This document shows, piece after piece, positions 1 to 59,637 of a DNA stretch of 64,000 nt; positions within the stretch are counted from its first letter, which is position 1; the number at the start of each line of letters is the position of its first letter. The position numbers and the translations under genes were made by a program. Origin of the DNA: Cristatella mucedo (lineage: Eukaryota; Bryozoa; Phylactolaemata; Cristatellidae); contig WPIO01000178.1 in NCBI GenBank assembly GCA_009760855.2, positions 456,501 through 520,500 on the forward strand, read 5' to 3'. The notes below the pieces were generated by a model. The model searched no databases and was not told the origin of the DNA. It saw only the letters and a program-made list of their open reading frames with translations.

Positions 1-83
1 TGCTCTCGTTCACGCCCTCGTCCTCTGCGGTCGCAGATAGCGGAAGGCGCGGGGTCTCGACTAAGGATTGCTGCTGCGCTGCA

Positions 84-128
84 AGTGTGTGTGTGTGTGT
101 GCGTGCGTGCGTGTGTGTGCGTGTGTGT
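84..128. repeat. (GT)n microsatellite
   Basis: Alternating GT with GCGT interruptions, upstream of the LMF2-like start. Confidence 0.9.
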
Positions 129-501
129 AAGATGAATTGAGACTTCGGAGGAGAGAACGAGTGGCGCGCGAGCGTGCTCGGCACGATCTATCGGTGAGTG
201 GGTGGGGGCAGGGCGACGTCCTCGGCCGGCGGGCCGCCAGCGCCCGCCACGCCGCACGCTCCGGGCGCCGGCCGGCGCGGGCAGAAATGGCGCTGGCGCG
301 GAAACGCCCCGCGAGGTGCTTCCACGCTCCAATTAAAAGAATGGCGGCGGCTCGTCGCAATCCGCCGCGGCGGATTGCTACGAGCCGCCGGGTTAAAGTC
401 GGCCGCCCGCAGAAAGGTCGGCTCCTATTGGATAGGAGTCGGAGCGCCAGGATCCGGCCAACCGGCGCTCAGCTGTTCTTGTCCAGCTGGCTGGCCGTGG
501 C

Positions 502-47135
<46,634 letters not shown>

Positions 47136-48341
47136 GCACGCCGAGCTCTGCAGCCCGCAGCCCCGACCTTGACCTGCTTGGAGCGCTCGCTTCGCTACGC
47201 AGCAGGCCCGCGGCTGTGTTCTCCAATCGGTGTCAAGCTCGTTGCTCAGCTGCGTGCACTCATCATATCAGCGCTTGCCTCGCGCGAAGTCGATCGCTTC
47301 ACAGTTCGTACACGTGCACAAGGCGTACTACACCCGGAAGCCGGTCGTAGCGAGGCAATGCTGGCCTCAGCGAAAATTTCGTTTTGTACTCAGTGCAAAT
47401 AGAATGTGAAGTGTTTTTGTGCGTCTATCCAAAGCTCCCACAGATTGCACGGCCGTTCGCTAAATTTCTGCCAGCTCCTAGCGCGAATAGCAGCCAGCCG
47501 CTCCATGGGTGACGCCGCCGCAGCAGCTGCTGCTGCCTGTGGAATGGCGGCAGCAAGCTTCGACTGCTGGCCACGTCCGCTGGTCCTTGAGGCAGAGAGC
47601 TTGGTGAGCAGCCGGATATTGCCTGCTCGTGCTGCCTCTGCTCAGCTGAACCAGCCGAAGGCTATTGGATAGCGGACGTGTCCAGTTTTTTCAAGCCGAC
47701 TTGGGTCTGTCATTCGATGGTAGTAGTCAACCGGAATAGAGATACCCAACAGAAATCCTGGCAGACAAAAGCCGCCCGTTTTAGTTTTAGAGGGCAACGG
47801 CAAGTGCCAGTGGGGCTTTTAAAATGATGGCCGAGCTTGTCTTACTATCACTGTTGTGGAGAGCCGTTGTACTTTTACCGCCTGATGTAAACGTCCGGAT
47901 AGTCAGTCAATGGCTTAGGACTTCAAGGGTAGAGTTTCTAGTAACTATTTTACAGTAAGAGCTGGTTTTTGCCTTAAGTAAAAAAGGCAGTAAACGACTG
48001 TTTTTTCTCGCTGTTGTAAGGGAAATTAAAAAAAAAGATAAACTGAAGCACCAACGTTCATTTTGGATATGAATTTATGTAATGGAAGGCAAGTTTATAA
48101 AATTTCTTTTAAATTTGCTAGTGATTAGTTGTGACAATTCTTTCGAATTGGCCAGAAACAAAAAATTAAAGTGCAATTTTCCAAAAACTAAGTAAGATAT
48201 TAATTAAATTGATCTTGTGGCTTCGCCAAATATCAATGTTCTTTTCAGCCATATCTTTATTTTGGGAAACACCGTAAAACGAAAGAATCTAGTTACAGAA
48301 GGAAGCTAGGAGGTCAATGTGGACGATGCAATAAAATGCAA
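47136..48341. other. 3' flank of the LMF2-like gene
   Basis: No exon or repeat recognised. Presumably includes the 3' UTR; a possible poly(A) signal AATAAA is near 48328. Confidence 0.5.
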
Positions 48342-49500
48342 ATGATAATAATAATAATACTTTTGTTACAGTGCCCTCAGGAACTGAATCTCTATCTAGA
48401 AACTTTAAATTTGCTGCAAAGGAAGCATGATCGTATGATTTGTGGTAGGATGCTCAATGACAACAAACAACATAAGGGTGACATGCTCAGTCAACATTCA
48501 AATGTGGTTAGTGGCAGCATGCACGATGTCAGCACGCATAAGCACTTAATGGTTTGGCCCAGTGTTTAAGGTGCTCGCCCCGATCAAGGTCTGGCCGAAG
48601 TCGTGGGCTCGAGCCCCGTGACATAAGTGAAGCGCCTGAACAGAGATTAAGTTCTCTTAGGGCGCTATATAAATGAATTATATTTAAAGGATTAATCACA
48701 GGACCCACTAAATGCTGTGATAACTAGATGCGTTTTAGTTTCCTTTTAAATATAACCAAGTCAGGGGATGCCGTGACACAAGTCGCGAGTGAGTTTCAAG
48801 CGTTGGGAGCGTACGAACTAAAGGCACGGCCTTTAAACGATTTCATACGAGGTAAGGTAAACGATTAGATTCTAAAAAGCTGGTGGGCTGATGCTTAGCC
48901 TGTTGAAGGAGTAAATCTGATAGGTAGGTTGGAGCCAAAGAATGAAGGGACCTACAGATGAGTGATGATGAGGGACTAAATGAAACTAATATATAATAAA
49001 AACTAATAAAACTAATGAGTGACACAACTTGAAGCCGATGCGTTGCTTGACTGGGAGCCAGTGCAGGTCGTCGAGAAGTGATGAGATGTGGCTACTGCGA
49101 TACTTGCAATAGACAAGCCTACCTGCAGAGTTTTGCACCTGCTGTAAGTGCCTGATTGCATTGGCTGGTAAACCAGCAAGCAGTGAATTACAGAACTCGA
49201 GACGAGATGTCACAAATGCATTGACCAATTTAGATGTGGTATCCCTGTCTAAGCAAGCCCGAGTTTTGGCAATGTTATGTAGCTGAAAGTAGACTCTATT
49301 GTGGAGCTAATGGGCTCATCTAATGAAAAGTCCTTTTGGAACACTGCATCTAGATTTCGGGATGGTTCAACAGATGTGCTAGCAGAGCCGTTTTTGAGGG
49401 TCAGGTTTTCGAATTTCTGAATCGCAATTGGTTTGCCCATAACTAGTAGGTTGGTTTTGCCATCATTCAGTTTAAGAGCGTTTGCTGCCACCCGCTGGGT
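48342..49500 (-). mobile_element. LINE A copy interrupted by SINE A
   Basis: 3' tail at 48342, post-RT and RT-end regions to 49500 (minus strand: NALKLNDGKTNLLVMGKPIA). A forward SINE A sits at 48546-48692. Confidence 0.87.
48546..48692 (+). mobile_element. SINE A inserted in LINE A
   Basis: Full head-to-tail SINE A ('ggtttggcccagtgtttaag', 'gggctcgagcccc', tail 'gttctcttagggcgctatat') breaking an otherwise collinear LINE A. Confidence 0.87.
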
Positions 49501-50332
49501 TCGACGAATTACCGAAATCAACCGCAATCCAGTCGCATTAGGCTAACATCGACCAGACGTAAACATTGCCGACCTCAAATTTTTCGCTGATGTAGTACAC
49601 GTTCGAATTTATCTGTCCACCAAATTTCATGTAGCTTCGCGAATTTATGCAAATGAGCTTCGACGCTGGACGCCTGTACCGCAATCCATTCTAGTTCCCA
49701 TCAAATCCATCACAAATCAGCTGCGAACAGCTCCAAAAAGTTTGGAATATCAAACTATGCTATGCGTACAATATGTGCAGACAATTTCTCGCGATTCCGC
49801 TCACGCGTTCTCACGAAGTCCACTGAAATAAGATTTCGGTAGCCCAGGCCAATACCGCAATCCACTGCATTCCACCACGAAAAGAAAGAGATCCTGTTCA
49901 AAAAGCTCCATTTTTGATTGCATATGGCAGCACACTCTGCGACAATTTCACTTGAAAAATTTCATTTGCATTGGATTGCATATGACAGCACACTCTACGA
50001 CAATTGCACTTACAAAATTTCATTTGCATTGGCACAGCCATTCTTATATAATGTGCTCCAATCGACTGCAGTAGCCCGGGCCAATACCGAAATCCACCGA
50101 ATCCACCGCATAAAAAATCGAAATAAATTTCGCCGAGCTCAAGTTTTTAATGCATATTAAAATGCACCATGCTGTGTGCGCAACCATGTAAAATAAATAA
50201 AAAAACTGCATCCTCGCACTGTGGTAATGGGCGGCAATCCTCTGAAATGTCCAGGAAAATTACCAAAATCCGCTCTATTCCACTGCAAATCACCAGCGCG
50301 AAGCTCTAATTGAAATTGCATATAGGAATAGA

Positions 50333-50440
50333 CTCAGTTCAATTGCGTATCACTTTGCAGCAAATGTAAAGCGCCTAGAAAGAGATTAAGTTCTCTGAGG
50401 GCGCTTTATCAAGTGCAATATTATTATTATTATTATTATG
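50333..50440 (+). mobile_element. LINE A tail inside the tandem array
   Basis: 'gcgcctagaaagagattaag' to 'gggcgctttatcaagtgca' and (ATT)n, nearly intact. Confidence 0.88.
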
Positions 50441-50489
50441 AAAGTACACACACACAATTTTGCTCCATTGTGCACACGCGTTCTCATGC

Positions 50490-50935
50490 GATGAATTGTA
50501 ATGTAATATAATGTAATGTATCTCCGTCTGTAACTCCACAAAGTCATAAAGACCATGTGGGTGTTACGAAGGAGAGTTTTGCATAGCGCACTCACGGCCT
50601 AAGCGGCTTTCGGTACGCATTCGGTAGCCAACAGACTTCGTCTCACGCAACAAAGAGAAAGGGGGAAGCATAGCAGAGTCAGGAGAGCAGTTGAGGTAGT
50701 GAGTAGCATAGAAGTAGCAGTTCAGGACCGCTGAAAAGGATGTGCCATAGTCGGCAGTTGGAGAGTAGTAGTCGTTGCGTAAGAATTTTGGAAGCGAGTT
50801 CCACAGTCTAGGACCAGCAGAGCTAAAGCTTCTGTCGCCAACTGTCTTTAAGCGAAGGAATGAGACAGCTAATTTATTGTCCACACAGGACCTGAGGGCG
50901 CGAACAGGCTGAAACTGATGCAGCAGTTCACCACA
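50490..50935 (-). mobile_element. LINE B 3' end inside the tandem array
   Basis: Reverse ACATT tail followed by post-RT coding wording (NKLAVSFLRLKTVGDRSFSS). Confidence 0.88.
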
Positions 50936-52569
50936 AAATGACCAGAATACGTACACTTTAAGCTCTAATAGTGATTGCATGTAGTTCTAATTTTTGGTTA
51001 TTGTGCAATCGCACAATGTAACTGCAATTGCCTCGACCATTCGGCAGCAATGCACTGCAATTGACAGCAATGGCGCCGGCCAATGCGGCAATCTACAGTA
51101 ACCCGATGCAAAATGCCCTGAAATCGGTTTCACTATGCTCCAATTTTGAATGCATGTTACACAAACCACACTAATTAAAATCATCCACATCGTTTTAAGC
51201 AATTGCAGTCGTACTATCTCGGGCGGGCACTGCATGGCAATCTACTGCAATGGCTCGGCTCGAAGCAGCAATCCACTACAATCCGTGGCAAGTCAACGAC
51301 AAATTGGCTGCACGAAGTGCCAATTGTCATTGTATTTCACGTTTCTTTGTGCTTAAAATAAAATTGTAGGACTTTCAAGCTATTTTGCACGTTAATTGTC
51401 AACAAAATTATGCAATCCGTGGCAAATCGACGAGAAATCGGCTGCACCAAGCTCCAATTCTCATTCCTCATAACATCTCACTGGCGCGCACATACTGTTG
51501 ACCCTTTCAACTTGCTCTGACCGCTCAATCTTGGGCAATTCATGGCAATCAACGGCAATGGTCAGGACAAATACGGCAATCCATTACGAGCCATCGCCAA
51601 TCACTGGAAAGTGACTGGACCAAGATCGAATTTATCTTACCTGTCACAGCCCACCGTATTTAAAGTGCAGTCACATCTTTTTCAACCAATCGAGCACGTA
51701 CAATCGCGAGCACTGAATGGCAATCGACAGCAATGGCCGGGGCCAATGCCCAAATTCGCGGCAAATTGAAGAGAAATTGGCAGTGCGAAGCCCCAATTGT
51801 CATTACATATGACATTCCGCTGCGTCCAAAGTAAAACCGCGGCATTTTCAAGATGCTTTGCTCGTTAACTGTCAGCAATGCACGGCAATCCACAGCAAAG
51901 TCTGGTAGCGAAATCCGTGGAAAATTGACAAGATTGGCTGCAATAAACTGCAGCTCTCATTCCACGTAATATGTACCTGTGCATGCGCATATGCGTCATC
52001 AATTATGCGGGTGTTCAATCGACGGCAACGCTCGGCAATCGACGGCAATAGTCCGGGAAAACACGCCAATCCATAACGGTCCGTTACAAATGGACCGACA
52101 GTAGCTGAGAGAAGCTCCAACTTATCTTGCTTATTGCACTACACTGCATTAAAAGGGCAGCCACATCCTTTTAAGCAATCGACAAAGGCACAATCGAGGG
52201 AAATGCACGGCAATCGACCGAAGTGGCCCGACTTCGATCGCAATCTGTTTCACATCGACTAGACATTGGCTGATCAAAGCTTCAATTGTCATGCCAAATA
52301 AAGTTCACTGTGGGCGCACAGATAAGTTCGAACGTGTACTACAATATCAGAGCAAAATTTGAGCTCGGCAACGCTTATGTCTGGTCGATGTTAGTCTATC
52401 TCCAGTGGATTTCGGTGAATTGTGGCAATTGGTCGAGCCCCCATCCGTGTGCAGATATAATCAATACAAGCAGCAAGAGCTGAGAAAATTAGACGTTCTG
52501 GAGGGCTAGGATGGATAAAAGCAAAGGTACACCTGAGTGCCATCCGTTTACAAGTGAAAGCTTAGATTG

Positions 52570-52850
52570 TGCTGGGCAATTGTATCTCCGTCAGTAACTC
52601 CACAAAGTCATAAAGACCATGTGGGTGTTATGCAGGAGAGTTTTGTATAGCGCACTCACTGCCTAAGCGGTTTTTGGTACGCATTCGGTAGCCAACAGAC
52701 TTCGTCTCACGCAACAAAGAGAAAGTGGGAAGCATAGCAGAGTCAGGAGAGCAGTTGAGGTAGTGAGTAGCATAGAAGTAGCAGTTCAGGACCGCTGAAA
52801 AAGATGTGCCATAGTCGGCAGTTGGAGAGTAGATGTCGTTGCGTAAGAAT
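52570..52850 (-). mobile_element. LINE B 3' fragment
   Basis: Nearly the same sequence as 50520-50790; begins just right of the tandem array. Confidence 0.87.
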
Positions 52851-53145
52851 TGCAATCATATCGGCGAGAAGGAGAGTATAAACTGTGAAAAGAATGGGAC
52901 CAAGCACAGAGCCCTGAGGTATCCGTCATTTCAGAGGTTCCTCGGATGATCTCTGTTCTTTACATCAATACTCTGGAGTCACCCTCTTAGATAGGACCTG
53001 AACAATTTCTGTGCAGTACTAGTGATGCCCAGGCGAGATGTGAAGCGCTCATGAAGTACTTTGTAAAAGGTAATGTCAAAAGCTGCCGAAAGATCGAGCA
53101 AACCAAGCTGAGATACTCTACCCAATTCTGCATTCCTAAGCAGGT
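52851..53145 (-). mobile_element. LINE A RT-region fragment
   Basis: The minus strand reads ELGRVSQLGLLDLSAAFDIT and the 'gvPQG' region: motifs A to B of LINE A between two LINE B pieces. Confidence 0.85.
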
Positions 53146-53149
53146 GTGA

Positions 53150-54560
53150 ATGTAGTATAATGTAACGTATCTCCATCTGTAACTCTAAAAAGCCACAAAG
53201 ACTATGTGGGTGTGACACAGGAAAGTTTTATATTCCCCACTCATAGCCTAAGCGGCTTTCGGTACGCATTCGGTAGCCAACAGACTTCATCTCACGCAAT
53301 AAAGAGAAAGTGGGAAGCATAGCCAATTCAGGAGAGCAGTTAAGGTAGTGAGTAGCATGGAAGTAGCAGCTCAGGACCGCTGAAAAGGATGAGCCATAGT
53401 CGGCAGAAGGAGAGTAGTTGTCGCTGCGTAAAAATTGTGGAAGCGAGTTCCACACTCTAGGACCTTCGGAGCTAAAGCTTTTGTCACTAATAACGGTCTT
53501 TAAGCGGAGGAAGGGAACAGCTAAATTATTGTCCATACGCGACCTGATGGCAAGAGGAGGCTGAAACTGGTGCAGCAGTGCAGCCATGTACGGAGGAGCC
53601 AAGCCGTGGTGGGTCTTGTGGGTCAGCGTAATAACTATGCTCTGCATCCGTTGATAAACCGGCAGCCATCCAAGCTCTTTCAGCAAAGGAGACACATGGT
53701 TAAACCTCGGAAATTAATTTTCAAATTTGCCTTGCTATATTCATCACAAACTGCACTACAAGGCCTACTGAATTTTTTGATATTCCACTGAAACGGAAAT
53801 TACAATATTCTAGCCCATCAGAGCTAAGGAGCAAGGGGAAATTTTTGCAAGCTTCCGTGAAAGACAGTTCCTAATCTTAGATAGGAATCGGACGTGATGG
53901 CTAGCTGTGGAAGCAGTCTTCCTAACGAAGCTTTCAAAACTTAGGCAGCTGTCGAAGACACCTAAATTTCGAGCACAGTGTGATGGTCGCACAACAGCAT
54001 CACTTATTAGAAGAGCAAAGCATCCTAGTCCAGCCACACGCTTCGGTTTTTTATTAGCAGCAGCTCAGTTTTATCGTCGTTTAGTCTAAGGAAATTTTCC
54101 GAAATCCAGGATCGAGTGTCGGCAAGGCAAGAATTCGGTCTATCAGTCACTGCTGCAGATTCCGACGGTTGATTGACAAATACGGCCGAGTTTCGTCAGC
54201 ATAAATGCAATAGCCTATTCTACGGGCCCGAAACACCTTTCGCGGAGGCTGAGTGTAAACGGAGAGCAGCCAAGAGCCGATTACCTTGACCTTGAATTAC
54301 TCCACAGGTGACTGGTCTGGTGGATGAGACCTGATCCCCCTTACGACGCGGATTGAACACGATCGGACAAGTATGATTTAAGCCACGCCAGTGCTTCGTC
54401 TGCCAGACCGATCGTTTGCTCTCAATCGCTTAAGTAGGATATCGTAATCAATAGCGTCGAAGGCAGAGGATAGATCGTGAAGCTATCTCCCAAAAAACCT
54501 GTACGCTGCCTCTCCTGCAGATTAGATAGTCATTCACACGTGAGTTCTTCAGATGCTTCA
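53150..54560 (-). mobile_element. LINE B, longest copy (1.4 kb)
   Basis: From the ACATT-type 3' end back to RT motif A. The minus strand near 54475-54420 reads DLSSAFDAIDYDIL, with the motif A aspartates. The post-RT frame at 53695-53228 (LLKELGWLPVYQRMQS, GPRVWNSLPQFLR) is still open. Frameshifts break the rest. Confidence 0.88.
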
Positions 54561-55139
54561 TGGGCCAGCTGAAGAGGAGTGTCTCCCCCCGAAAACCTGG
54601 GATTTATCTCCCATAGAATTAAGGATCATTCTTATAGTGAGAACGGATTTAACCATCGCCTTGAAAATAGGCACGAGTAGCAATAGCAACATCAGCTGGA
54701 TCTACACAATGGTTACGATGGCGACCTTCTCACGTCATTCAGTGAACGGACACGGTATCTGTGCTGCTTAACGTACAAAGATGGAACTCTGTTAGATTCA
54801 ACTGAATACAAGGATCGGATTATATTAGAAAGCCAAGTAACTCAACAGATGCAGGATTCAGCTTTCACACGCGTGACGCAGTCTGAATAAAAGAAATATT
54901 TTCACGCTAAATAATTAGACATGAAAGCAGACTATCAGGTTCAAAGAAGTTTGAGGACATGTATACATATTGCAAACGAGCTTCGAAAGTGGGAAAGGAT
55001 CACATTAAAAATGAAACTTAGCTTTAAAATGCCCGATGAATTCTGAAACCCACATACCATGTTTGAGCACTTTTGATCGAGCGTGCGTTCCAAATTTTAT
55101 GGTGATTAGATCATTACTAGCCAACTTGTGACATTTGCA
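54561..55139. other. Unassigned intergenic DNA
   Basis: Nothing recognised on either strand. Confidence 0.5.
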
Positions 55140-55720
55140 ATACACCAGGTCAGGCTGTTGACGAAATTGTGGGCTTTTCGAAAGACCAGCTTTGATATTC
55201 GCGAAAAAAGGCTGGCTGGAGATTTCTGCACCAACTGTAAGTGTTTTAGCACACAATTCGGAATACCTGCGAGTAGTGAGTTACAAAAGTCGAGCATTGA
55301 TGTCACAAATGTGTGGATATACCTACTTGGATATCGTAACGCTATAACTGAAAGTAGGACAGGCATGTCCGTGGAGCTGATGTGGGCATCTACTGAAAGT
55401 CAATTTAAAGCAAGACTGCCAGACTGAGATTCTACAGGAGTTATGCTGGCTGAGCTAATTTCAAGGTCAAATTTTTTAATATATATTCATTTGTATAGCG
55501 CCCCAAGAGAAATTGATCTCTAATCAGGCGCTTCACATATGCCTCGGGGCTCGAGCCCACGACCTCAACCAGACCTTGGTCGAGCGAGCACCTAAACCGC
55601 TGGACCAAACCAGCTCGGCATTCAATTTCTAAGTAACACTAGATTTTTCCACAAATAGAAAGTTTGCTTATATCTTCATTCAAAATGAGAACGCTTGCTG
55701 CTATCTAAGCAAAAATATCA
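55140..55720 (-). mobile_element. LINE A fragment interrupted by SINE A
   Basis: The minus strand reads SMLDFCNSLLAGIPNCVLKH and LQLVQKS, then continues after the SINE at 55621. Confidence 0.82.
55479..55620 (-). mobile_element. SINE A inserted in LINE A
   Basis: Nearly full-length; B-box region 'gggctcgagcccacgacctc'. Short similar flanks (tcaaattt and tcaattt) suggest a target-site duplication. Confidence 0.85.
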
Positions 55721-55894
55721 GCAATAAACACAGCAATGGAGTGAAGGGGGTTCGACGTGGCTGAAAGCCAGAACGGTATCGATGCGCAGATACTCCCGCG
55801 CCACGTCACCTGCGTAAAAAACGGAAAGCCTCAATCGTGCTTGGAAAGAACATTTGCAAGAAGACGAGTACGAATTAAAAAAAGAAGCGGGGAA

Positions 55895-56000
55895 TAAAGA
55901 AACCTGCGAAACCCGCCTAGAAAGCGGCCTAGGATTAAGTGGTAGGATTGCTATTTAATTCTCTGAGGGCGCTCTATCAAGTGTATTATTATTATTATTA
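55895..56000 (+). mobile_element. LINE A tail fragment
   Basis: 'ttctctgagggcgctctatc' followed by (ATT)n. Confidence 0.78.
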
Positions 56001-56149
56001 ACCCTGTATTTTAGAGGCATCTTAGATGACTAAAATGCCTGATGACATAAGTGCTCCGAAGTCTACCAGTAGGATAGGACCGAAGCCATTAAGGTGCACT
56101 GCGGTCGATGCCCACGCGAGATGGCAGCAGGTACACAGGCAGGCCTTGT

Positions 56150-56400
56150 TGATAAATACTATCCAACGCCTGACTGAGGAGCTGGTGTGGTTACCCAGTG
56201 AAAAGCCACCCTAGAAAAAGATTAGTAAAAGGCAGCCGACTTTGCACGTGATATGCTGGCCAAGCCTATTTAGAGGGTTAGGCTTTTCAATTTCTGAGAA
56301 ACAGTAGGCTCACCGATAAGCATTAAGTTTGTTTTATCGTCTTTATTCCATTTGCAATGCGGATTCTCAACTATTGACACCAATAGTCTTTTGAAGATGT
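56150..56400 (-). mobile_element. Degenerate LINE A fragment
   Basis: The minus strand includes DDKTNLMLIGEPTVSQKLKS, matching the intact ORF. Confidence 0.75.
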
Positions 56401-56475
56401 TTTTGCATGTTTCGTACGTACGGGTATAGATTATGTTAGTCCTGCAGTGTGCAATTCTTGATTTCTCATTGCAAG

Positions 56476-56622
56476 AGTTATAATATAATTCATTTGTATA
56501 GCGCCCCAAGAGAACTAAATCTCTATTCAGGCGCTTCACATATGCCTCAGGGCTCGAGCCCACGACCTCAGCCAGACCTTAGTCGGGGCGAACACCTTAA
56601 CCGCTGGACCAACCCTGGGGAT
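56476..56622 (-). mobile_element. SINE A copy
   Basis: 'gtatagcgccccaagagaac' tail and tRNA-like head in reverse; one of the best-preserved copies. Confidence 0.88.
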
Positions 56623-57047
56623 AGCTGCGAAAGCTCACATGCCGATATATAAATGCTGCGGTTAAACTATCACCACATTTTTTATTTATTATTTCTGTAA
56701 CTCGTTCAACTCAGCATGAGCTGACTAAGGGCTCCACAGCGAACAACTAACTAGAAGGAGACATGGAACCTCTTTTATCGGCATTCTCTCAGTAGTAACG
56801 AAGCTCAGTTCACTCCGAGCCTTCGCACCCACCGGCACGGAGGGGCCTAGCCTGTAAGTGAGGTGCGGCTCGAACTAGGACTAGAATAAAGACCTTCAAA
56901 ATGTGACAAAAAAGATATTAAAAATTAGCTCAGGCATTAACAGAATGCATGAACTCGTATGGTCGTCGCGTCGATGCTGAAGTTGGGGTTTTAAAGGGCT
57001 CTTCGTTCAGCTCGAGATCCTATTTTGCTGGGTACACTAAGTAATGT

Positions 57048-57130
57048 AAGAAATAATAATAATCATATATTTGCTGTAGAGCACCCCCAGAGAAAAATCT
57101 CTTTCTAAAGGATTTTGCATGCTCTGGAGT
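57048..57130 (-). mobile_element. LINE A/SINE A tail fragment
   Basis: ATA-rich end plus 'agagaaaaatctctttctaa'. Confidence 0.65.
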
Positions 57131-57573
57131 CTTACGTATAAGATTCTAAAAATCAATCGACGACTTAATATATGTGTTACTCCGGTGAATGCATTTACTT
57201 TTTCAGCCTACTAGATCGCTGGTGAATCCCCAATGACCGCTGCAGAAACGCCTTAGAAATGCATCGAGGGTCCTGCATTGGACTCGAGTACTGCCCTCAA
57301 AAACAAGATAGAGCTGAGAATATTTTGCTGAAGATCGAAGCGCATTACAATGTAATTCCTTGTATGGAAGCGCGATAATTTGAAATGGAATCCATAGCAT
57401 AAAGATCAATCAGACTGAAAAAGCTGCAATGCCTCATGATTATGAGCTATGAGTTTGGCCGCCGACTTGGAACAGAGAACCGCTTATGAAATAGCTACGA
57501 TAAACCGAGGCCTAGTAGCAGCTGTGTGCGTGTGTGTTTGTGTGAATACTAATGAACGAGACTGTTGTATGAC

Positions 57574-57653
57574 TTACGAAATGGAGAATATATAAGGTAA
57601 GAACCTGGTTGTATTACGAAATGGAGAATATATATGGTAAGAACCTGGCCGCA
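57574..57653. repeat. 40-bp tandem duplication
   Basis: Two nearly identical copies beginning 'ttacgaaatggagaatatat' at 57574 and 57614. Confidence 0.92.
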
Positions 57654-57659
57654 GTCGCT

Positions 57660-58987
57660 GTATTGGAGTTATACGCTCTGCCGATCGGTGAGTCCTAGCG
57701 CTGAGCGTGAGCTTCTAAACGAGTCCGTTGAAAGTCGTCTGCCATATTAGCCACCGTGTAACTCAATTGTGTGCACTTCTTCCAAGATGGGGCCGCTATT
57801 TGCTGTGCATATCGAGTGCTGCGTCATTACTTTTGGTGTATTGCGAGCGTCATGTCTCCTCAACGTATCCGCTGTGCCGCTAGCGTCCGAGCTAGCGTCC
57901 GGGTCGCGGCAAAGTCGTGACGATTTCGGTGCCGCGACGTGACAATGACTGCCGGTGCAACTTCTGCTCGTTGCTGCGAATCCAAGGCGGAAGAATGACG
58001 TCCGCGTCTAGATGCGGCTCCTGCGGCTGCGCGTTCCTTAAAGCGCTGAAACCGTGCCTGTCGCTCCGCGCTGTCGGTAATCCAGCCGAATATCGCCGAG
58101 TAGAACAGATCGCAGTGCTCCTGAAGTCTGGTTGCAGTGTCCGCTGGAAGTTGACAGTTTTTAGACCTTTGGCAATGGGAGCACAGATTCGAGTCTCAAC
58201 GTACTACATTGCTCCTCCATTGTTGAGGGAGCGCGCAGGGACGCGAGAAGTGATTGTTCACTCTGTCCATTCTGTCCGACTGTCGCGCCTAAAGATATTG
58301 CTATTAGAAATTTAATATAGATATTGTTATTAGAAATTAGATATTTAGTTATTAGATATTGATAAATTAATACATCTATCTCGACAATCTATCGGCTCAT
58401 GGGCAGCCGAGCATAAATTGCGACGACCCACACGATGATTTACAAATGGCCTACGTGTACACGTTTTAGGTCTGCATGGGACAGTCGGCACACTATAAGT
58501 GGGTCCTTTCGGAGCCGTATACGATGCAGGTGCGTCGGTTTGTCTTGATGCTATGGCAGGTGCACAATAGGCCTTCTTGGGCAAGGCCGTCTTGCGTCGT
58601 CCGCAGCATCAAAGAGATATGCTTACATCTACCAGATTACTGAGAGGATTTCTAGGATAAATTTAACCTAACATGGCACCCGGTCACGTAGTATGCCGAT
58701 CGTGCCGCTGCCCACATGCCTAACTTCAAGCGCCAGAGCATTAATTCTGTCTGTTGCGCCATGCTCTCTTACATGCTGCATCACAGTGGTCTACTCGAAT
58801 TAATGCGCATTAATCCTGCAAAAACCCTCAGAACCATAATAGGCCAGTTTTTTGGCGGCAAAGTCGGGACTACAGCCAAATTTCCCAAATTAGATATCGC
58901 GTAGAGCTGCTGTTGAAATTCAACTCTAACACATCTTTAATAGAACTACGCGGGTTCACTTGGGATCTTGATAGTAACTGATTTAAC
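57660..58987. other. Unassigned intergenic DNA, partly GC-rich
   Basis: The 132-codon plus-strand frame at 57917-58315 (Cys/Arg-rich start) has no recognisable domain. Nothing else supported. Confidence 0.45.
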
Positions 58988-59140
58988 AGTTTCATTTGTA
59001 TAATGGCGGAAGAGCCTTAACGGCTATCATCACCGCTTGCAGTCGGGAATAAATGATTGGTCACTGCAGAACTCGAGCCCACGACCTCGATCGTGAAGAG
59101 CGAATACCTTATCTCCTGAGCTATTACAAGCCTAATCTGG
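58988..59140 (-). mobile_element. SINE B copy
   Basis: Reverse SINE B: 'gagccttaacggctatcatc', then tRNA-like head with 'gagcccacgacctcg'. Confidence 0.8.
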
Positions 59141-59637
59141 GAACTTTAGTGGCTAGATAACTAGACACGTGAACCACACGGAGTTAGCAAAGCCTTCTAA
59201 CGTTGACTGTAAATGTATGTGGATAACAAAATTTGTTCTATGCGTGCTTAAAAGACATGCCTAGAATTAACTAGCGTCTTGCTGACAAACGTCCCTCCAA
59301 CGATGGTTTTGAGAATGATTTCTTGCACATTGCTGCAGAATTAGGGATCCTGAGTAGCCTCGAGATTGGTTAAATTATCACGGTAAGATTGGCTAAACTA
59401 TCGCGGTAGGTGCTGACATGTTCAACTTAGTCAGAAAAAAACTATCCGTGTTCCATATTTTGGACTCGTTGAACACATGCGAATGAGTTTCATTGTCCAG
59501 TTCTCACTGTTTTATTTTCTATTTGATCGTAAACGTAGCGGAGACGATATTTAATTTACAAATTCTACCAACCATTTTCTATCAAACGGTTTAAAAATTT
59601 AAAGTTTGGTTGATTATGCCAACTCATTTTATCTAAC

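Larger units (their letters stand above)
49550..52480. repeat. Diverged tandem array, period about 165 bp
   Basis: Two landmark phrases recur in order. 'ccaatt.tcatt.catat.ac' occurs near 51139, 51320, 51454, 51627, 51792, 51950, 52115 and 52280. 'ggcaatc.ac.gcaatggc' occurs near 51058, 51232, 51545, 51717, 51883, 52036 and 52212. Spacing is mostly 153-181 bp. Earlier units at 49680-50320 are more diverged. LINE DNA at 50333-50935 interrupts the array. No coding sequence. Resembles an old satellite. Confidence 0.75.

Noticed and set aside
49550-52480. CRISPR-like array
   Set aside because: The repeats are about 165 bp, diverged and without short identical repeats or unique spacers; the genome is eukaryotic.
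57917-58315. 132-codon plus-strand frame
   Set aside because: No domain, no splice context and no similarity that I recognise; kept only as unassigned DNA.
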